Below are positions 1 to 8,194 of a DNA stretch of 64,000 nt, piece by piece. The first letter of the stretch is position 1. Every line of letters begins with the position of its first letter. Under the pieces are notes generated by a model. It did no database searches. It saw only the letters and a list, made by a program, of their open reading frames with translations, and had not been told where the DNA came from. Source of the DNA: Mycobacterium malmoense (GTDB taxonomy: Bacteria > Actinomycetota > Actinomycetes > Mycobacteriales > Mycobacteriaceae); assembly GCF_019645855.1 (NCBI RefSeq), contig NZ_CP080999.1, positions 4,588,001 through 4,652,000 on the forward strand, in the 5' to 3' direction. Position numbers and translations under genes: made by a program.

Positions 1-809
1 ATCGCATAGTCCGTCCCGGCGGCGATGGCCAGCAGCACCAGCATGTTCACCGCGAAGGTCGACAGCCCAATGATGTTGTTATACGCGAGAAAAGCCACCA
101 CCTGCCGGGCCGCGAACAGCTCGATCAACACCATCAACAGGGTGATAAACACGGTGACAATCGAGCGGTAGACGAAGAGCAGCATCACGATGATCACCAC
201 GAAGGTGATCGCCGTGACCCTTTGGACGCTCTTGTCTCCGGCCGACGTTTGATCGGCGGTCAACGCCGCCGCGCCCGTCACGTACGCCTTGACCCCCGGC
301 GGCGGAGGCACGCTGTCCACGATCTTGCGGGCCGCCGCGACGGACTCACTGGCCAAGCTCTCGCCCTGGTTACCGGCGAGATACACCTGGACATAGGCGG
401 CCTTGCCGTCGGTGCTCTGGGAACCGGCGGCCGTCAGCGGATCCCCCCAGAAATCCTGGACGTGCTGCACGTGCTTGGTGTCGGCCTCGAGCTTGTGCAC
501 GATCTGGTCGTAGTAATGGTGGGCGTCGTCGCCGAGCGGTTTGTCACCCTCCAGCACGATCATCACCGCGCTGTCGCTGTTGAATTCGTTGAACACCTTG
601 CCGACGCGCTTCATCGCCTGCATCGACGGCGCGTCGTTGGGGCTCATGGACACCTGGTGTTGCTTGGCCACCTTGTCCAGTGACGGGACCAGGACGCTGA
701 GGACGACGACGAGCCCTATCCAGAACAGGACGACCGGCAGCGCGAGCTTGTGGATGGTGCGCGCGAAAATCGGCATGTGCGGCAGCCCTACGGCCTGGTT
801 GTCGGTCAT
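1..809 (-). CDS. MmpL-family RND transporter, 5' part only (runs off window start)
   Basis: This is the N-terminal 269 residues or so of an MmpL protein, an inner-membrane RND transporter that exports lipids or siderophores with an MmpS partner. The visible part has one N-terminal membrane helix, the periplasmic porter segment (LGDDAHHYYD, FWGDPLTAAG, VPPPPGVKAYVTG) and the first helices after it (LLFVYRS, then AIAAGTDYAI at the edge). The ATG at 809 overlaps the TGA of the upstream mmpS in an ATGA junction, so the two are translationally coupled. It closely resembles the MmpL at 2886 on the other strand, suggesting duplication. The substrate cannot be read from the sequence. Confidence 0.93.
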   Translation of the reverse strand, partial: MTDNQAVGLPHMPIFARTIHKLALPVVLFWIGLVVVLSVLVPSLDKVAKQHQVSMSPNDAPSMQAMKRVGKVFNEFNSDSAVMIVLEGDKPLGDDAHHYYDQIVHKLEADTKHVQHVQDFWGDPLTAAGSQSTDGKAAYVQVYLAGNQGESLASESVAAARKIVDSVPPPPGVKAYVTGAAALTADQTSAGDKSVQRVTAITFVVIIVMLLFVYRSIVTVFITLLMVLIELFAARQVVAFLAYNNIIGLSTFAVNMLVLLAIAAGTDYA

Positions 810-1252
810 GCGGACTTCACTATGCAGAAGGTTTGAGCGTTCATTCCGCTGGTGGACCTTTCGTCCTTGACGACGTCGTTGACGATGATGCGGCAGCCGA
901 TCTGGTCGGTGTTGCCCTGCGCCACGACGTTGACGCTCACCGAGGGAAGCGTCGTAATGACCGAGAGCGTCCAGGGCAGCGGCACGTTATCCACTCGCCG
1001 GGGCTGGGCGTTGATGTCCAGGTAGTTGATGTTGGCGACGGTCCCGGCGGGGCCATAGACCTCGTACACCACGTGCTTGGGATTGAACGGCTTGATGTCG
1101 TCGGCGATGCCGCTGGTGAGCGGGCGGTTGTCGTGCACGCCGAAGATGCTGCGCAGCCGAACGACGCAGAAACTCGCTACCGCGACCACTACGACGATGA
1201 CGAGCGCGACCCACACCCGTTTCACCGCATTGGCGACAGGAGCCTTTGCCAC
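806..1252 (-). CDS. MmpS-family membrane accessory protein
   Basis: A 148-residue MmpS protein, the small single-span partner of MmpL transporters. One membrane helix lies at about residues 14-32 (WVALVIVVVVAVASFCVV), followed by the conserved exported domain: FNPKHVVYEVYGPAGTVA, then a beta-rich stretch ending in GCRIIVNDVVKDE and FCIVKSA. Its stop overlaps the mmpL start by 4 bases. A TetR gene lies upstream on the same strand with about 220 non-coding bases between them. It is a paralogue of the MmpS at 2467, sharing the FNPK, YEV and GCRI blocks. The family role (assembly or stability of the MmpL complex) is known; the exported compound is not. Confidence 0.93.
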   Translation of the reverse strand: MAKAPVANAVKRVWVALVIVVVVAVASFCVVRLRSIFGVHDNRPLTSGIADDIKPFNPKHVVYEVYGPAGTVANINYLDINAQPRRVDNVPLPWTLSVITTLPSVSVNVVAQGNTDQIGCRIIVNDVVKDERSTSGMNAQTFCIVKSA

Positions 1253-1474
1253 TCAACTACCTTCCGCTCACCGAGCGCCCAGCCGCCCGTCCGATTACCT
1301 CAGCCATTGCCCGACCGTCGCGCGCGAAAACCCCGTCCGCCGTGGCCCGTCCAGCGGATGCTTTGGTGCGCTAAGTACCCTAGCCGCTTGGGCGTGGCGG
1401 CGCGCATCACGGTCCAGTCCGCGTTTCGCATCGAGCCGATCGTCCCCACTTCGCACACACCAATCCCTTTCGGC

Positions 1475-2143
1475 TCACCGGGACTCGGGGACGAGGCCGA
1501 TGCACGTTGCGGTGAGCACCCGGGTGAGCGCGGACGCAAAATCGATGTTCCACTCGGGCGGAAGGGCGTCCGGCTCCTCCGCATAGACGTCGGTGAGCCG
1601 CTCCGGGGGGTTGGCGATGTGCCAGAACGCGGCGGCCAACGAGTAGGCGGCGATCAGGATGTCGAAGGAGCCGGACCGGCCGAGGGCGGGCAACGCCCGC
1701 TCGATCGCGTCGGCCAGCGCGATGGCGGCGGCGGCGATGGTCCGCCTGATCTCGACCACCCGGTCGATGTCCACCTCGTGCTCGAGGTGCAGGTGCAGGT
1801 TGGCGAGCAGGTCACAAAACAGCGGGTCGGCCGCCAGCCCGTTGGCCAAGGTCTCGGCCACCCGCGCCGGCGACATCGGGCCCGGCTCGACCAGCTCGTC
1901 GCACACCGTGCCCGACCAGCGCACCCACCCTTCGGCGGCGAGGTGCAGCAGGACCTCCTTGTGGGAGGTGAAGTAGCGGCGCACCGCCGAGTAGTGAATT
2001 CCGGCGCGGCTGGCGACGGCGGTCAACGTGACCGACGCGACGCCCGCCTCGACCGCCAGCGAACGCGCGGCCTCGACCAGGGCCGCCGCACGTTGACGCT
2101 TGTTTTCTTCCGTGCGGGCGCGCTGGAAGGTTAGTTGCGCCAC
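1475..2143 (-). CDS. TetR/AcrR-family transcriptional regulator
   Basis: About 222 residues. The N-terminal helix-turn-helix is clear (VTLTAVASRAGIHYSAVRRY, then FTSHKEVLLHL), followed by an all-helical ligand domain. I chose the GTG at 2143 because it begins just before the conserved helix 1 and leaves the two 23-bp repeats (2153-2198) as upstream operator DNA; the frame is open to 2257. It sits between two divergent mmpS-mmpL pairs, so control of one or both exporters, with autoregulation, is the natural inference. TetR control of MmpS5/MmpL5-type pumps is known in other mycobacteria. The inducer is unknown. Confidence 0.88.
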   Translation of the reverse strand: MAQLTFQRARTEENKRQRAAALVEAARSLAVEAGVASVTLTAVASRAGIHYSAVRRYFTSHKEVLLHLAAEGWVRWSGTVCDELVEPGPMSPARVAETLANGLAADPLFCDLLANLHLHLEHEVDIDRVVEIRRTIAAAAIALADAIERALPALGRSGSFDILIAAYSLAAAFWHIANPPERLTDVYAEEPDALPPEWNIDFASALTRVLTATCIGLVPESR

Positions 2144-2152
2144 CGGCCGAGG

Positions 2153-2249
2153 ATAACGCACACCGTGTGATTTGTATAACGCACGGCGCGTGATTTGCGG
2201 AGGGTCAATCGGGGCGGTAGTTTTCGCGTTACGCACGTGATATGCGTTA
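2153..2249. promoter_or_regulatory. Operator-like tandem 23-bp repeats plus near-palindrome
   Basis: Two head-to-tail 23-base units, 2153-2175 and 2176-2198, share ATAACGCAC at the start and GTGATTTG near the end. A further element at 2229-2249 has arms TTACGCA and TGCGTTA around a 7-base centre, 6 of 7 arm pairs matching. All lie in the divergent region between the TetR gene and the plus-strand mmpS. Repeated related sites beside a TetR gene suggest cooperative binding by that regulator, which is inference. Confidence 0.6.
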
Positions 2250-2466
2250 CACTCCATGCGCGAGGGGAAGGAGTCGACGATCCCGACCTAGGTGAATACC
2301 CAGCCGTGATTTACTTAGGCAAGGCTTGGCTGCGCTCTCGCGGGTGTGCTGGCGGATGAGCTCAGTGCGGCGATCCGTAGTTGACATGTTCGGGCGGCAT
2401 CCGCGATTCAGCGGACCGTCGAACCGCAGAAGTGCCGACCGGTAGAGGGGATTCCAGATTTTCAAG

Positions 2467-2889
2467 GTGCTGTCGCGGACTTGGATTCCACTGGTCATCT
2501 TGGCGGTGGTGATAGTCGGTGGATTCATCGTGTACCGGGTCCATGGCTACTTCGGCTCGGAAAAGCGCGAATCGTATGCCGACAGCAACCTGCAAAACCC
2601 GAAGCCGTTCAACCCGAAACGAATTGTCTACGAGGTCTTCGGACCGCCCGGAACGGTCGCGGACATCAGCTATTTCGACGTCAACGCCGACCCCAAACGG
2701 GTCGACGGGGCACGGTTGCCATGGTCGCTACGCATCACCACCGACAAGGCGGCCGTGATGGGAAACCTTACGGCACGGGGCGATAGCGATAGCATCGGCT
2801 GCCGCATCACGGTGGACGACGTGGTCAAGGCCGAGAGAATTTCCAACGAGGTCCACGCCTACACCTTCTGCCTGGTGAAGTCCGCGTGA
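2467..2889 (+). CDS. MmpS-family membrane accessory protein
   Basis: About 140 residues. A membrane helix at residues 5-22 (TWIPLVILAVVIVGGFIV) is followed by the MmpS exported domain (FNPKRIVYEVFGPPGTVADI, GCRITVDDVVKAE, FCLVKSA). The start is a GTG at 2467; the usual MmpS pattern of a short positive N-terminus before the helix fits. Its TGA (2887-2889) overlaps the GTG start of mmpL at 2886, giving coupled translation. It is divergent from the TetR gene across about 320 bases holding the repeat operators. It should form a complex with the following MmpL. Confidence 0.92.
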   Translation: MLSRTWIPLVILAVVIVGGFIVYRVHGYFGSEKRESYADSNLQNPKPFNPKRIVYEVFGPPGTVADISYFDVNADPKRVDGARLPWSLRITTDKAAVMGNLTARGDSDSIGCRITVDDVVKAERISNEVHAYTFCLVKSA

Positions 2890-5765
2890 CTATGCAATTC
2901 GCCAAGCAATTCGCCAACACCCACGCTGAACGGCCGTTCATCGCAAGAATGCTCCACACCTTTGCGGTGCCGATCATCCTGTTCTGGGTGGGGATCGCCA
3001 TCGCCCTCAGCGTGTTCGTCCCGTCGCTGGAAGTGGTCGGGCAAGAGCGGTCGGTGTCGCTGAGCCCCAAGGATGCGCCGTCGTTCGTGGCGATGAAAAA
3101 GATCGGCCGCGCGTTCAACGAGGGTGCGACCGACAGCTCGGCGGTGATCGTGCTGGAGAGCAACCACACCCTCGGCGACGACGCCCACAGGTACTACGAC
3201 GTGATGATTCGTAAGTTGCGCGAAGACAAGGCGCACGTGCTGAGCGTCCAGGACTTTTGGGGTGATCCCCTCACGGCCGCGGGCGCGCAGAGCAACGACG
3301 GCAAAGCCGTGACCGTCCAGGTGAATCTCGCCGGTAACCAGGGCGAGCTGCTGGCCAACGAATCCGTCGAAGCCGTCCGCAAGATCGTCAACAGCGTGCC
3401 TCCGCCGCCCGGGGTCAAGGCCTACGTCACCGGGGTGTCGGCGCTCGCCGCGGATCTGCACCACAGCGGCGACAAATCGATGCTGCGGATCACGGCGACG
3501 ACGATCGCGGTGATCCTGATCATGTTGCTATTCGTCTACCGTTCGATCATCACCGTGATTCTCCTGCTGATCACGGTCGGTTTCGAGTTGACCGCGGCGC
3601 GCGGGGCCGTCGCGCTGCTGGGGCAAACCGGGCTCATCGGGCTTTCCACCTTCGCGGTGTCCCTGCTGACCTCGTTGGCGATCGCGGCCGGGACGGACTA
3701 CGGGATCTTCATCATCGGGCGCTACCAGGAGGCCCGCCAGGCCGGCGAAGACAGGGAAGCGGCCTTCTACACGATGTACCGCGGCACGGCCCACGTCATC
3801 CTGGGTTCCGGTCTGACGATCGCCGGGGCCACGTTCTGCCTCAGCTTCGCGCGGATGCCGTATTTCCAGACCCTGGGTATTCCGTGCGCGGTGGGGATGC
3901 TCGTCGCGGTGGCCGTCGCGCTGACGCTGGGACCCGCCGTGTTGACCGTGGGCAGCCGGTTCGGACTGTTCGACCCCAAGCGGGTGCTCAAGGTTCGGGG
4001 CTGGCGACGGGTCGGTACCGCGGTGGTTCGCTGGCCGCTGCCGATCCTGGCCGTCACCTGCGCCGTCGCCCTCGTCGGCCTGCTCACCCTGCCCGGGTAC
4101 AAGGCCAACTACAACGACCGGGAGTACCTGCCCAGTTTCATCCCCGCCAATGCGGGCTTGATGGCCGCGGATCGCCACTTCTCCCAGGCCCGGATGAAGC
4201 CGGAGATCTTGATGATCGAGTCCGACCACGACATGCGCAATCCGGCCGACTTCCTCGTTTTGGACAGGCTGGCCAAAGGCATCTTCCGCGTCCCGGGCAT
4301 TTCCCGCGTCCAGGCGATCACCAGGCCCGACGGAACGACGATGGACCACACGTCCATTCCATTCCAGATCAGCATGCAAAACGCCGGTCAGTTGCAGACC
4401 ATGAAGTACCAGCGTGACCAGATGGACAACATGCTCAAGCAGGCCGACGAGATGACCAAGACGATCGCCACCATGCAGCGGATGTACGAATTGATGAGGC
4501 AGCTCGCCGCCACCACACACCGCATGGTCGGCGACACCGAGCAAATGCAGCAAATCACCAACGAGTTACGCGACCACATCGCGGATTTCGATGATTTCTG
4601 GCGTCCGATCCGCAGCTACTTCTACTGGGAGAAGCACTGTTTCGACATTCCGATCTGCTGGTCGATTCGATCGATATTCGACGCGCTCGACGGCCTGGAC
4701 CAAATCGACGAGAAACTGAACGCGCTGGTCGGTGACATCAAAGAGATGGACCGGCTCATGCCGCAGATGATCGCGCAGTTCCCGCCGATGATCGAAACCA
4801 TGGCCAGCATGCGGACCATGATGCTGGACATGCACAGCACCATGTCCGGGATCTTCGATCAGATGGACGAGATGAGCGACAACGCGACGGCGATGGGCCA
4901 CGCTTTCGACGCGTCCAAGAACGACGACTCGTTCTACCTTCCGCCCGAGGTCTTCAAAAATAAAGACTTCAAGCGCGCGATGAATAACTTCCTGTCACCG
5001 GACGGACATTCGGCTCGCTTCATCATTTTGCATCGGGGAGATCCCGCCTCGGCCGAGGGAATCGCGAGCATCGACAAGATACGCACCGCGGCCGAGGAAT
5101 CGCTCAAGGGAACTCCCTTGGAGGACGCAAAGATCTACCTGGCCGGAACGGGGGCCGTCTTCAAGGACATCTCCGACGGCGCCAAATGGGATCTGGTGAT
5201 CGCCGGAATTTCCTCGCTCTGCCTCATTTTCATCATCATGCTGATTCTCACCCGGGCCCTGGTCGCGGCCGCGGTCATCGTGGGGACGGTGGCGCTTTCG
5301 CTGGGCGCTTCCTTCGGGCTATCGGTGCTGGTCTGGCAGCACATTCTCGGTATCCAATTGCACTGGCTGGTGCTTGCGATGTCCGTCATCGTGCTGTTGG
5401 CCGTGGGATCCGACTACAACCTGTTGTTGGTCTCCCGGTTCAAGCAGGAAATTCATGCCGGCCTGAAGACGGGCATCATCCGTTCCATGGGCGGCACCGG
5501 CAAGGTGGTGACCAACGCGGGTCTGGTGTTCGCGTTCACGATGGCGTCCATGATCGTCAGCGACGTGCGGATCATCGGGCAGGTGGGCACCACCATCGGC
5601 CTGGGCCTGCTGTTCGACACGCTGATCGTGCGGGCGTTCATGACGCCGTCCATCGCCGCGCTGCTGGGGCGCTGGTTCTGGTGGCCGATGCGGGTGCGCT
5701 CCCGGCCCGCCAGGGTGCCCGCCCAGCCGGTCGAGCCCCATCGTTCCTTTGCCTACAGCGATTAG
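2886..5765 (+). CDS. MmpL-family RND transporter
   Basis: A full-length MmpL of 959 residues. Order: N-terminal membrane helix (about 19-40), porter domain 1 (LGDDAHRYYD, FWGDPLTAAG, VPPPPGVKAYVTG), a block of five helices including the proton-relay-type AIAAGTDYGIFIIGRYQEA, a long central periplasmic domain with a Met/Gln-rich helical hairpin (about residues 490-670), then the second helix block with AVGSDYNLLLVSRFKQE. Start GTG at 2886 overlaps the mmpS stop. The long coiled insert is typical of the MmpL4/MmpL5-like branch, which exports siderophores and some drugs; this subfamily placement is inference. Functionally it depends on the adjacent MmpS. Confidence 0.95.
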   Translation: MTMQFAKQFANTHAERPFIARMLHTFAVPIILFWVGIAIALSVFVPSLEVVGQERSVSLSPKDAPSFVAMKKIGRAFNEGATDSSAVIVLESNHTLGDDAHRYYDVMIRKLREDKAHVLSVQDFWGDPLTAAGAQSNDGKAVTVQVNLAGNQGELLANESVEAVRKIVNSVPPPPGVKAYVTGVSALAADLHHSGDKSMLRITATTIAVILIMLLFVYRSIITVILLLITVGFELTAARGAVALLGQTGLIGLSTFAVSLLTSLAIAAGTDYGIFIIGRYQEARQAGEDREAAFYTMYRGTAHVILGSGLTIAGATFCLSFARMPYFQTLGIPCAVGMLVAVAVALTLGPAVLTVGSRFGLFDPKRVLKVRGWRRVGTAVVRWPLPILAVTCAVALVGLLTLPGYKANYNDREYLPSFIPANAGLMAADRHFSQARMKPEILMIESDHDMRNPADFLVLDRLAKGIFRVPGISRVQAITRPDGTTMDHTSIPFQISMQNAGQLQTMKYQRDQMDNMLKQADEMTKTIATMQRMYELMRQLAATTHRMVGDTEQMQQITNELRDHIADFDDFWRPIRSYFYWEKHCFDIPICWSIRSIFDALDGLDQIDEKLNALVGDIKEMDRLMPQMIAQFPPMIETMASMRTMMLDMHSTMSGIFDQMDEMSDNATAMGHAFDASKNDDSFYLPPEVFKNKDFKRAMNNFLSPDGHSARFIILHRGDPASAEGIASIDKIRTAAEESLKGTPLEDAKIYLAGTGAVFKDISDGAKWDLVIAGISSLCLIFIIMLILTRALVAAAVIVGTVALSLGASFGLSVLVWQHILGIQLHWLVLAMSVIVLLAVGSDYNLLLVSRFKQEIHAGLKTGIIRSMGGTGKVVTNAGLVFAFTMASMIVSDVRIIGQVGTTIGLGLLFDTLIVRAFMTPSIAALLGRWFWWPMRVRSRPARVPAQPVEPHRSFAYSD

Positions 5766-5785
5766 CCGGTCGGCTGGCTCCGGTC

Positions 5786-7471
5786 ATGGGAACAGTCGCG
5801 CTGATCGGGTTTCTCGGCGGCCTGATCACCGGCATCTCGCCGTGCATCCTGCCGGTGCTTCCGGTGGTGTTGTTTTCCGGCCTGGACGGTGGCCGCGCGA
5901 CGCGGCCGTATCTGGTGATCGCGGGTCTGGTCTGCAGCTTCGGCGTGGTCACGCTGGCCGGTTCGGCCCTGTTGTCGGCGCTGCACCTGCCGCAGGACGC
6001 GATCCGGTGGGCCGCCCTTGTGGTGTTGACCCTCATCGGCCTCGGGCTGATCTTCCCGCCGCTGCAACACCTGATCGAGCGGCCGTTTGCCCGGATCCCA
6101 CAGCGTGAAATCGGCTTAAAAAGCTTGAGCCATGGCGGTTTCGGCCTGGGCCTGACGTTGGGCGCGCTGTATGTGCCGTGCGCGGGGCCGGTGCTGGCCG
6201 CCATCGTGGTGGCGGGCGGCACCGCGTCCATCGGTCTGGCGACGCTGGTGTTGACCGCGACGTTCGCGGTCGGGACCGCGTTGCCGTTGCTGGTTTTCGC
6301 GCTGGCCGGGCGGCACGTCGCCGAACGCGTCGCGGCATTCCGGCGTCGGCAGCGGGCAATTCAGGTCGCCGGCGGGATCACGATGATCGTGCTGGCCGCG
6401 GCGCTGGTCTTCAACCTGCCCGCGACGCTGCAGCGCGCCGTCCCCGACTACACGGCGGCGATGCAGAAAGGCATAGGCGCCAACGACATTCGGCGAAAGC
6501 TGAACCCGCGCGGCACGGTCAACGGTCGATTGGCCGACTGCACCGACGGCGTCGACCGACTACAGCAGTGCGGGCCGGCGCCCGCTTTAACGGGGATCAC
6601 CGGGTGGCTCAACACCCCGGGCGGCGCGGCGGTCGACCTCGCGTCGTTGCGCGGCAAGGTGGTCTTGATCGACTTCTGGGCGTACTCGTGCATCAACTGC
6701 CAGCGCGCCATCCCGCACGTGGTCGATTGGTACAACCGGTATCGGGGCGACGGTTTCGTCGTCATCGGGGTGCACACTCCCGAGTACGCGTTCGAACACG
6801 TCGCCGCCAATGTCGCCAGCGGCGCCGCCGCGTTGCACATCACCTATCCCATCGCGCTGGACAACGACTACGCGACGTGGAACAACTACCAGAACCTGTA
6901 CTGGCCGGCCGAGTATCTGATCGACGCGGACGGAAACGTGCGGCACACCAAGTTCGGCGAAGGCGACTACGACGGCACCGAGGGGCTGATCCGCCAGTTG
7001 CTTGTCGACGCCAATCCGGACGTGCGGCTGCCGGGGCCGACGCGCGCGGTCGACGCCACGCCGCACACCAGGCTCACCCCCGAAACGTACCTGGGTGTCG
7101 GCAGGGCCGAAAACTACGGCGGCGACGGCGAATACAAGGCCGGCACCGCCACGTTCGGCTACCCGGCGGCGTTGGGTGGCGACAGGTTCGCGTTGCGCGG
7201 GCGCTGGACTCTGGACGACCAGGGCGCCACCGCCAACAGCGACGATGCCGCCATCCGGCTGAACTACACCGCGAAAGATGTCTACGTCGTCGTCGGCGGC
7301 ACCGGCACCCTCGCCGTCACCCGGGACCAGAAGACGACCACGACGCCGATCGGCGGGCCGCCCACCCTGCATCAGATCGTCGGCAACGACCCCGGGGACA
7401 CCGCGCACCCCGATCAGCTCGACATGCGGGTGAGCCAAGGCCTGCAAGTGTTTTCGTTCACATTCGGCTAA
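5786..7471 (+). CDS. dipZ: DipZ-like CcdA/thioredoxin fusion protein
   Basis: About 561 residues. The N-terminal 230 or so form a CcdA/DsbD-beta membrane domain with the two Cys-Pro signatures SPCILPVLP and VPCAGPVLA, which carry electrons across the membrane. A TlpA/thioredoxin-like extracytoplasmic domain follows with active site WAYSCINCQRAIP, then a C-terminal beta-rich domain (RAENYGGDGEYKAG). This order matches mycobacterial DipZ, though it is shorter than the M. tuberculosis protein (about 695 residues). The expected role is transfer of reducing equivalents to exported cysteines. The frame stays open upstream inside mmpL, but the hydrophobic start MGTVALIGFLGGLITGISPC at 5786 is the sensible one. 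It lies 20 bases after mmpL. Confidence 0.92.
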   Translation: MGTVALIGFLGGLITGISPCILPVLPVVLFSGLDGGRATRPYLVIAGLVCSFGVVTLAGSALLSALHLPQDAIRWAALVVLTLIGLGLIFPPLQHLIERPFARIPQREIGLKSLSHGGFGLGLTLGALYVPCAGPVLAAIVVAGGTASIGLATLVLTATFAVGTALPLLVFALAGRHVAERVAAFRRRQRAIQVAGGITMIVLAAALVFNLPATLQRAVPDYTAAMQKGIGANDIRRKLNPRGTVNGRLADCTDGVDRLQQCGPAPALTGITGWLNTPGGAAVDLASLRGKVVLIDFWAYSCINCQRAIPHVVDWYNRYRGDGFVVIGVHTPEYAFEHVAANVASGAAALHITYPIALDNDYATWNNYQNLYWPAEYLIDADGNVRHTKFGEGDYDGTEGLIRQLLVDANPDVRLPGPTRAVDATPHTRLTPETYLGVGRAENYGGDGEYKAGTATFGYPAALGGDRFALRGRWTLDDQGATANSDDAAIRLNYTAKDVYVVVGGTGTLAVTRDQKTTTTPIGGPPTLHQIVGNDPGDTAHPDQLDMRVSQGLQVFSFTFG

Positions 7472-7540
7472 GTGCGCGTCCGCCGAGTTGGCGACTCCGA
7501 ATAACCTGACGTGACTCACGATTCACGCCGTCGCTTCCGT

Positions 7541-8042
7541 CTTCGACTTCAACTCCTCAGCCACCACCGTTTGCGCCACCGTGGGTGTGCTCAACATTCT
7601 GGTCCCGCCACCATGCGGCTTGGGTATCTGCACCGCACGCACCGGAGGCGGAAAGTAGCTTCCCGACGACATCCGATTCCACACCCGGCGCGCCCTTGTT
7701 CGCCTTGACCCCCTCCCATGCCTCCTGGACCGCCCACTTCGAAATCCCGAACGGAAAGTATCGGAACCGGCCTTCTCCCGTTCCATACAAAAGCCGCAGA
7801 CCGGGCTCGCGTCGCCTCCATGCCGGACACCACCTGACCATCAGCGGGCACCCGCCAGGCTCATCCCGGGATAATGAGGACACCCCGGTTTTGATGTCGT
7901 CTAGTCCTTTCGACACGTCCGCAGCGATTCGTTCGGGACACATCCTTCGAGCGACAAAAGCGGTTGGCTGTCGCCTATTGCCAGCCAGCGAGTTACCAAT
8001 GCGACAAACGGGATTAACGCGCGGTCTTTGCCTCATCGCACC
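7541..8042 (-). mobile_element. Degenerate group II intron fragment (reverse-transcriptase pseudogene)
   Basis: Two pieces of a group II intron reverse transcriptase are visible in different minus-strand frames. Bases 7745-7677 read ISKWAVQEAWEGVKANKGAP, the N-terminal block of such enzymes. Bases 7684-7541 read VWNRMSSGSYFPPPVRAVQI, then PKPHGGGTRML and AQTVVAEELK, the next RT blocks. The roughly 20 residues normally between them are gone with a frame change, four residues are missing before AQTVV, and everything after (catalytic YADD, maturase) is absent. Upstream to about 8042 lies probable intron RNA sequence with a GTGCG start; this boundary is uncertain. It cannot be active. Confidence 0.8.
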
Positions 8043-8114
8043 GGCTGGGGCGACACGACCCGCAGCGTGGTGAAGCCACCTGGTGAACCCCACCCGTGTG
8101 GCTCCGCCGAAAAG

Positions 8115-8176
8115 AGCGGGCCTCCTTCGCAACTACTCGCGTCCGATGCGAGTAACTCGGCCGAAGGAGGCCCGCT
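8115..8176 (-). terminator. Strong hairpin terminator after the P450 gene
   Basis: A perfect 15-base inverted repeat (AGCGGGCCTCCTTCG at 8115-8129 and its complement at 8162-8176) encloses a second small hairpin (ACTCGC at 8135-8140, GCGAGT at 8148-8153). On the minus strand it follows the stop of the P450 gene by about 20 bases and is followed by CTTTT, so an intrinsic terminator for that gene is the best reading. Confidence 0.65.
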
Positions 8177-8194
8177 TACTCAGGAGGTGACCGG

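Noticed and set aside
833..2134. 433-residue plus-strand open frame across mmpS and tetR
   Set aside because: Antisense to two genes with clear family motifs; composition is typical of a GC shadow frame.
5186..5785. Upstream extension of the DipZ reading frame inside mmpL
   Set aside because: The frame is open but reads low-complexity Arg/Gly/His; the DipZ membrane domain begins at ATG 5786.
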